Both the position numbers and the translations under genes were made by a program. This document shows positions 61,520 through 64,000 of a stretch of DNA of 64,000 bases, in pieces. Position 1 is the first letter of the stretch; every line of letters starts with the position of its first letter. The notes under the pieces are model-generated. The model made no database searches, was not told the DNA's origin, and saw nothing but the letters and a program-made list of their open reading frames with translations. This DNA comes from Lateolabrax maculatus (Eukaryota > Chordata > Actinopteri > Acropomatiformes > Lateolabracidae): contig CM062206.1 in NCBI GenBank assembly GCA_031216445.1, forward strand, positions 5,588,001 to 5,652,000, in the 5' to 3' direction.

Positions 61520-64000
61520 CACACTTTCCTAGTTTATAGGCACCCAATTTGCAGCACTTTCTGGAAATGTAAACAGACTGGGGTAATACTAATTAGACCG
61601 CAGATATTTGTTTTTTAATTAAATACCTTCGATCTCCTGTCTGTGAATACAGACACACCTAAAAACATCCTGACACTCCCCTACACTGAACACACACCTC
61701 TAAATCGGCACATACTGATATTAGAGCTGATCAAAGCACATTATGGATCCACTTAGCCCTGCAGAAATGTGAAACTTTTACAGCGAGAGCCATGACATGA
61801 AATGAAATGCTTAACAGAACAGTTTGTGATCCCAGCTCGCACGGTGACATGCCAAAACAATAAATGCCAAAAAGACCATCAGACTTTAATCTGTCTCATT
61901 TTTGTCTATGCAGCATATTTCACACTTTTGCTTTGTCAGAATCAGAGCCAGTGTAAACGCACATCTGGCCTCCATCAGCCAGTCCCACATGTACAGGACT
62001 GGACGGAGGAAAAATAATCAACAGCTGAAACATTTGATCATAGATCTGCAATTTAACATGAGTGACACCATCTCCTGTAAAATGAACGACACAAAATTCA
62101 CCCAAAGGGATACTGGTGGGTATTACTAATAGTGAATAATAAACCACATATGATTTGTTTTCCAAAATCTGCAGTAATTCTGTTAAGTTGGTCAGTTTTA
62201 TCAATTTTGCAAAAATGTTATGCTTTTAAAAAAATAAATGAATTGTCTACTTCCACCCATATTTAATTCCTTTGTGTCTAGAATTTCTCATGCTAAAATA
62301 AACTCACAAAACATGCAAGGAAGACACAACATCATCATACAGTATTGCTGGACTTTCTCTGTCAAACTGCATTTCAGCTACAAGCAGAAGTTTGTGGAAT
62401 TCTCTGCCAGAAAATTCACAACAACCTTTAATCAGCAAATCAATTTTAAGCTAAAAACAAGGTCATGGTTGTACAGTCCTCAAATTACCAGTTTATTATC
62501 AAATTACACAAGTCCCGACTGTCATGAGCAGCATCCAGGATCTGGAATGGCTCAGGACTAAATTGGTCCAGCCTATCGTCAAATCCATCATCTCATACAT
62601 AAACTCTACACCACCACTCAAATATTAAACGTAAAAGTGTGTGCAGGGGTTTACACCAAAGTCATGTAGGAAAGCACAAGCTTGTTCTACAAACTGTTCT
62701 CTTATTTCAGAAATATTTGATCATGTAAAGTGGTTAAATGTTGCATCCTTAATTTTCTAACCATTCACAGACATGAAATCGGAGTATTGAGTTCAGTTGC
62801 ACAGGACACTTTTTCATTAGATTAGTGAAGCTTTACACTCTGGTTAATAACAACACTGTGTATATATTTTTAAAACAGTTCTCTGATTTAAACCCTGATT
62901 CTCAGATTAAAACTCTGCTTGTTGTAAAAATACACTTACTTTATCAATTGTCAATTGCATCTAAAATCAAAGACACAGTAACATTTCATCTATGTGACAG
63001 TGTTTCTTCCCTTCTGATACTAAAACAGCCGGACTCACCTGAGTGGTCTGTCTCCCCCTATAGGGGAAGTGGCAGTACTCCAACTCTTGCGTCCTCCCTC
63101 CTCTTTATCGTTCTTCTTTTTGCGGAGTGGCGTGGGCACATATCCGCTCTGGTTGCTCTTGTTGGGCAGGTACTGGTTGAAGGGCATGGCGGTTCTTGGC
63201 TCGCTGACGGAAGTCCGCCGCGCCGACATGTCATCCTTACGGACGTCTGGCATCTTCCTGTGGGGGGGGCCGTCGGACTCTGAGTCACTGCCGCGGCCTG
63301 TAGAGAGGAGGGGGGGCGGGACTTAACGAGTTTATTAACGGTGTCATGGACCTTTTATGTCCATCACAGAGAGATCACTGCAGCTAATTTGTTCAGAATA
63401 AAAACAATTATTATTATTAATAATATTATTATTGATGAGATAAGCAGATTCTTTTCATTATTTAGAGATGTAGTGAAGTAGAAGGAGATTTAATATTTCT
63501 ATATGCTTTGATAAAGGTCAGTGACTGAAAGCTTATTGTTAATAGTAATGTCACGTATATCGACTACTGAGGAGGCAAACGCCTGCTCTTGCTTGAACAA
63601 CGATTTCCATTACTTTTAAATGCCATGAGGAACAAGCTATGATTACTGGAAAAAAGAGGTGGCATTGTATTCTTGTGTTGTAAGTAATGTTCAGATTAAT
63701 AAGATTCAAACAGTAACAAAACACAGATTTATCAAACAGCAAATTACTTTGCAATTCTTTACTCCATTAATCATCCCATTTAAATGCTGTTAACCTATAC
63801 TGCAATTACACAGCCATCTAGTGTTTTGCTGCACTTCTGATATATATTGATGCAACAGTGTCTCTGATATGTTTCATTAACCTTCTGAATGATAATAAGT
63901 TTTGACCATGATATCCCAGAGAACAAGAGGTGCCCAGTTTGTTACGTCATTGTCAGAGACAGAGAGACACAGGGCAAGAATGGGCGAGAGAGAATAAATC
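40984..64000 (-). CDS. LIM and calponin-homology domains protein 1 (3' part, >=22 exons)
   Basis: LIMCH1 binds actin and non-muscle myosin IIA and promotes stress-fibre contractility. The coding exons found here are, in transcript order, 63039-63297, 60915-61142, 58071-58475, 56704-56739, 54355-54481, 53881-54038, 52873-53356, 51144-51455, 50467-50569, 50152-50255, 49946-50051, 49762-49795, 49123-49195, 48321-48349, 47270-47383, 45256-45348, 44835-44999, 44595-44689, 44165-44326, 43582-43677 (cassette), 42732-42840, 41960-42062 and 40984-41009. Together they make about 1,100-1,140 codons. Family landmarks are NQYLPNKSNQ, KSWSTATSP, QDLIKKEEERK, SIKTYREIVQ, DPDEERKRQERWQQEQER and the C-terminal LIM domain ending GQPTTL. 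The CH domain and start codon lie beyond the right edge. It is convergent with phox2b. The teleost a/b paralogue is unresolved. Confidence 0.95.
41010..41959 (-). other. limch1 intron before the last exon
   Basis: GTAAGT...TTTCAAG. No other feature was recognised. Confidence 0.7.
41960..42062 (-). CDS. limch1 exon: second half of LIM domain
   Basis: Encodes CGVCKGQLGDTT to CHQCYIRSR plus one base, with donor GTAAGT. It supplies zinc ligands C..C and C..C of the second finger. The acceptor is preceded by a CT-repeat pyrimidine tract. Confidence 0.95.
42063..42731 (-). other. limch1 intron within the LIM domain
   Basis: Separates the two LIM zinc fingers. Holds the dispersed repeat at 42240-42520. 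Confidence 0.7.
42240..42520 (+). repeat. Dispersed repeat, second copy of the 26.8-kb family
   Basis: Core phrase ATCAAACAGGGATAAATGGT at about 42255 (compare 26796), followed by CTTCAGCCACGGATTAATAC, TTCATAATAATGAAGGAACA and ATATCATCCAGTCGGCTC. I know this order from a common fish repeat. It lies inside a limch1 intron. Confidence 0.65.
42732..42840 (-). CDS. limch1 exon: first half of LIM domain
   Basis: Encodes SVSGKKLCSSCGQPLGKG to FHIQCFK. The first finger ligands are CSSC, then 19 residues, then H-x2-C. It enters in phase 2 and leaves in phase 0 at GTCGGT. Confidence 0.95.
42841..43581 (-). other. limch1 intron
   Basis: Between the first LIM exon and the cassette exon at 43582-43677. 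AT-rich; nothing else was recognised. Confidence 0.6.
43582..43677 (-). CDS. limch1 candidate cassette exon upstream of the LIM domain
   Basis: 96 bp, acceptor CCATTTCCAG and donor CAACAG followed by GTACTG. Open in the phase 2-2 frame, reading IGPIDNNMGHSSSKPP and then a Pro/Thr-rich stretch. Inclusion or skipping keeps the frame, because the flanking exons also join in phase 2. The disordered, Pro-rich content fits the linker before the LIM domain. A plus-strand open frame over the same bases is taken to be its shadow. Confidence 0.65.
44165..44326 (-). CDS. limch1 exon: Ser/Gln-rich linker
   Basis: Encodes SVSQSSSQAETLGHSLQNGQ and a Lys/Pro-rich part ending GRPAGDR. Phase 2 in and out. 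Acceptor is TTGACCCTCAG, donor is GTGTGTGAG. It starts with CTCGGTGAGT, which itself resembles a donor, so alternative use is possible. Confidence 0.8.
44595..44689 (-). CDS. limch1 exon: basic/acidic linker
   Basis: 95 bp, acceptor GACGCCACAG, donor AG/GTTAGT. Reads RGSTESVEWKRREND, then SDISTADDSMKTGR. Enters in phase 0 and leaves in phase 2, which joins correctly to both neighbours. Confidence 0.75.
44835..44999 (-). CDS. limch1 exon: ERRILEETVAPLTP block
   Basis: 165 bp, phase 0 in and out. Encodes ERRILEETVAPLTP, a Ser/Pro stretch, and DAIVRSLADWERKQELLERQ. It matches the human ERKIIEDTVVPFT region in position and pattern. Confidence 0.9.
45256..45348 (-). CDS. limch1 exon: charged coiled-coil
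   Basis: 93 bp, phase 0-0. Encodes EKYRREQEKLKEEWEKAQRE and then VAEEERKYHEE, a highly charged helical segment typical of LIMCH1/LMO7. Confidence 0.95.
45349..47269 (-). other. limch1 intron
   Basis: A 1.9-kb intron with a small inverted-repeat element at 45791-45930. No other exon was recognised. Confidence 0.6.
45791..45930. mobile_element. MITE with CAGGGTTC-type inverted repeats
   Basis: GGGTTCCTACACA (45793-45805) and its exact reverse complement TGTGTAGGAACCC (45916-45928) bound a T/A-rich 110-bp core. The CAGGGTTC end is one I associate with fish hAT-like MITEs. No convincing target-site duplication was seen. Confidence 0.78.
47270..47383 (-). CDS. limch1 exon: WDPDEERKRQ block
   Basis: 114 bp, phase 0-0. 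Encodes VSVPVLPQARRGDRWSWD, then PDEERKRQERWQQEQERMLQ, aligned with human [22 protein letters not shown]. The acceptor lies 12 bases from a (UG)n run. Confidence 0.95.
47397..47451. repeat. (AC)n microsatellite next to a limch1 acceptor
   Basis: About 27 AC units on the + strand, hence (UG)n in the limch1 pre-mRNA, ending about 12 bases before the AG of the exon at 47270-47383. Confidence 0.97.
47564..47616. repeat. (AC)n microsatellite in the same limch1 intron
   Basis: About 26 AC units, 112 bases from the first tract and in the same orientation. Confidence 0.97.
47617..48320 (-). other. limch1 intron remainder
   Basis: Non-coding; nothing else was recognised. Confidence 0.6.
48321..48349 (-). 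CDS. limch1 29-bp microexon
   Basis: Acceptor CCACTTCAG, donor GTGAGT. Reads (G)AA-GAG-ATG-GAG-AAG-GAT-TGC-CGC-GGA-AAC, that is EEMEKDCRGN. Phase 1 in and 0 out, exactly what its neighbours need. Confidence 0.8.
48350..49122 (-). other. limch1 intron with a hairpin
   Basis: Contains a 14-bp inverted repeat, AGTGAAGTAGGTCA at 48743-48756 and its exact reverse complement at 48786-48799. Otherwise featureless. Confidence 0.6.
49123..49195 (-). CDS. limch1 exon: WEFFAPP block
   Basis: Encodes FENSVRSPLATSNPKLRWEF, then FAPP plus one base. Two AGs close together (TATAG and AGAG) precede it; the second keeps the frame with the exon at 49762-49795. Donor is GTAAAC. Confidence 0.8.
49762..49795 (-). 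CDS. limch1 34-bp microexon
   Basis: Acceptor CTGTTGTACAG, donor GTAATG. Reads (AG)C-AAG-ATG-TTT and on, giving SKMFESEFKGPS. Phase 2 in and 0 out, consistent on both sides. Confidence 0.6.
49946..50051 (-). CDS. limch1 exon: LSYTRIIRMSP block
   Basis: Acceptor CTCCCTGCAG, donor AGCAG/GTCAGT. In the frame that fits downstream exons it reads KCSQFPGDITG, then KLSYTRIIRMSPIEGNDS. That requires one base from the exon before it. A second AG eight bases further on (AAG before TGTTCC) would allow phase 0 entry instead. Confidence 0.7.
50152..50255 (-). CDS. limch1 exon: Glu/Gln-rich linker
   Basis: Acceptor GATTTCAG. Reads EAKQEQEKTEPPGQ, then SLVQSGVSAQPS. The best donor (TTACAG/GTGAGG, exon end 50152) leaves phase 0. 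An earlier GTCAGT (exon end 50172) leaves phase 1 and would fit the next exon as annotated. Confidence 0.7.
50467..50569 (-). CDS. limch1 exon: ELQKPEESFGRTG linker
   Basis: Acceptor ACCCTCACAG, donor GCAG/GTCTGA. Reads ELQKPEESFGRTGSQSAAAP and then a Thr/Gln/Pro-rich part. Phase 0 in, 1 out. Confidence 0.75.
51144..51455 (-). CDS. limch1 exon: Ser/Thr/Pro-rich disordered region
   Basis: 312 bp, phase 0-0. Begins ADGLLRVNGDIGSADVP, near the human KVDGKVSVNGE region, and ends PPSRPTSLPS. Acceptor is CCAATTTAG, donor is GTCAGG. Confidence 0.85.
51456..52872 (-). other. limch1 intron with a GC-balanced stretch
   Basis: Contains TACATACATACATA repeats near 51494-51511. The stretch of about 52060-52320 is GC-balanced and non-coding and might be a conserved intronic element. 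Confidence 0.5.
52873..53356 (-). CDS. limch1 large exon: RFSISESVMERL to LTPKPY
   Basis: 484 bp, phase 2 in and 0 out. Encodes ERREEELRDAYRRARTPEEA, RFSISESVMERLQLPKLLDR, RYLRQQSAPAPKFTSTLEAR and PKPVPLLTPKPYFQS. Each of these lines up with the same-order human LIMCH1 segments. Acceptor is CCCTTCAACAG, donor is AAG/GTGAGA. Confidence 0.95.
53881..54038 (-). CDS. limch1 exon: DLARWKNRRRSISQDLIKKE
   Basis: 158 bp, phase 0 in and 2 out. Encodes DLARWKNRRRSISQDLIKKE, then ERRRSIKTYREIVQDK (the last codon completed by the next exon). Acceptor is TGTGTGTGTCAG, donor is AA/GTAGGT. Its neighbours match human in order. Confidence 0.95.
54355..54481 (-). CDS. limch1 exon: SVSMIDMRGEEE block
   Basis: 127 bp, phase 2 in and 0 out. 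Encodes SVSMIDMRGEEEGILQPHSQ, then NKLKEEEDHWQD, matching human SMFDMRCEEEAAVQPHSR and WQD. Acceptor is TTCCCCTAG, donor is GTGAGT. Confidence 0.95.
54482..56703 (-). other. limch1 intron
   Basis: 2.2 kb, AT-rich. No exon or repeat family was recognised. Confidence 0.6.
56704..56739 (-). CDS. limch1 36-bp microexon (FSRTHSVSDDP)
   Basis: Acceptor CTTCTGCAG, donor CA/GTAAGT. Reads FSRTHSVSDDP in the phase 2-2 frame, lining up with human YGPRTPVSDDA directly before the SMFDMR exon. It can be included or skipped without a frameshift. Confidence 0.85.
56740..58070 (-). other. limch1 intron
   Basis: Contains a short TA run at about 57165-57180. Nothing else was recognised. Confidence 0.6.
58071..58475 (-). 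CDS. limch1 cassette exon: Ala/Thr/Pro-rich
   Basis: 405 bp, phase 2-2. Acceptor is TGCTTTCTGCAG, donor is AAC/GTGAGC. Reads TPARSCSEELFHHSTTLAAN, and ends LSESDDAQGGTSWLDSGLQT. The long open frame and matching phases on both sides support it. The shorter human isoform I remember has no counterpart, so it is probably alternatively spliced. Confidence 0.8.
58476..60914 (-). other. limch1 intron with a dispersed repeat
   Basis: 2.4 kb. It includes the repeat at 60369-60711. No further exon was recognised. Confidence 0.6.
60369..60711 (+). repeat. Dispersed repeat, copy 2 (paired with 12652-12977)
   Basis: Same ordered phrases and same end (CCCCTTTAA) as the copy at 12652-12977. Orientation is + here, so it is antisense to limch1. 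Confidence 0.8.
60915..61142 (-). CDS. limch1 cassette exon: Pro/Ser then acidic
   Basis: 228 bp, phase 2-2. Acceptor is CCCCACCCAG, donor is CAAAG/GTCTTC. Reads ESPSPSPTPPLVPQIQIQEN, then LAKKDEEDGEQTASTLCIEI, and later TVTHLMVTSEQR. It joins in frame to KSWSTATSPIGGDRPLR upstream and TPARSC downstream. It is absent from the shorter human isoform I recall. Confidence 0.75.
61143..63038 (-). other. limch1 intron
   Basis: 1.9 kb. Holds a CA microsatellite at 61462-61516. No exon was recognised in the rest. Confidence 0.6.
61462..61516. repeat. (CA)n microsatellite
   Basis: A CA run with CGCACG interruptions at its left end, inside a limch1 intron. Confidence 0.96.
63039..63297 (-). CDS. limch1 exon: GRGSDSESDGPPHRK to GGDRPL
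   Basis: 259 bp, phase 1 in and 2 out. Encodes RGSDSESDGPPHRKMPDVRK, DDMSARRTSVSEPRTAMPF, NQYLPNKSNQSGYVPTPLRK and RKSWSTATSPIGGDRPL. Near-identical in order to the human LIMCH1 segment after the CH domain. It is the most 5' exon found here. Acceptor is CTCTCTACAG, donor is CAG/GTGAGT. Confidence 0.96.
63298..64000 (-). other. limch1 intron continuing off the window
   Basis: AT-rich with ATT-repeat words near 63410-63432. No exon was recognised; upstream exons, including the CH domain, must lie beyond 64000. Confidence 0.6.

Overview
This is teleost fish genomic DNA. The signs are long AT-rich non-coding stretches, many (CA)n/(GT)n microsatellites, several interspersed repeats of a kind common in ray-finned fish, and two vertebrate multi-exon genes lying tail to tail. 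Those genes are phox2b on the + strand (coding 34502-36445, complete, three exons) and limch1 on the - strand (22-23 coding exons from 63297 down to a stop at 40984; its 5' end, including the calponin-homology domain, lies beyond the right edge). From memory, LIMCH1 and PHOX2B are also convergent neighbours on human 4p13, so the window is a piece of that ancient synteny block.

Layout. Positions 1 to about 34200 are a gene-poor upstream flank of phox2b. It holds a 576-bp fold-back element (5505-6080), a small hAT-like element with an 8-bp target-site duplication (11199-11416), other dispersed repeats, microsatellites, and several GC-balanced stretches with homeodomain-like motifs that may be phox2b enhancers (not provable without alignment). 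One unassigned, possibly coding exon lies on the - strand at 18531-18676. Positions 33900-34500 hold a G-rich block, TAATTA sites, a TATA box and a T-rich 5'UTR. The phox2b exons (34502-34742, 35398-35585, 36017-36445) encode a 285-residue paired-like homeodomain factor. It has the 9-alanine tract but lacks the second, 20-alanine tract of mammals. Positions 36446-40983 hold the two facing 3'UTRs and the gap between them.

Positions 40984-64000 are limch1. I rebuilt its exons by matching splice sites and reading phase. They encode the region after the CH domain, two acidic/basic coiled-coil blocks and the C-terminal LIM domain with all eight zinc ligands. Several exons are phase 2-2 cassettes that can be skipped or combined without breaking the frame. 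One junction (exons 10 to 11) does not close in frame with the best-looking donor and acceptor and needs transcript data.

The two genes do not work as a pathway. PHOX2B is a nuclear transcription factor for autonomic, visceral and hindbrain neurons, and LIMCH1 is an actin/non-muscle myosin II regulator; their linkage is positional. I found no sign of a novel multi-gene system. The points most worth checking are the unassigned 18.6-kb exon, the limch1 cassette exons, the (UG)n tract next to a limch1 splice acceptor, the missing poly-alanine tract, and the G-rich block upstream of the phox2b promoter.
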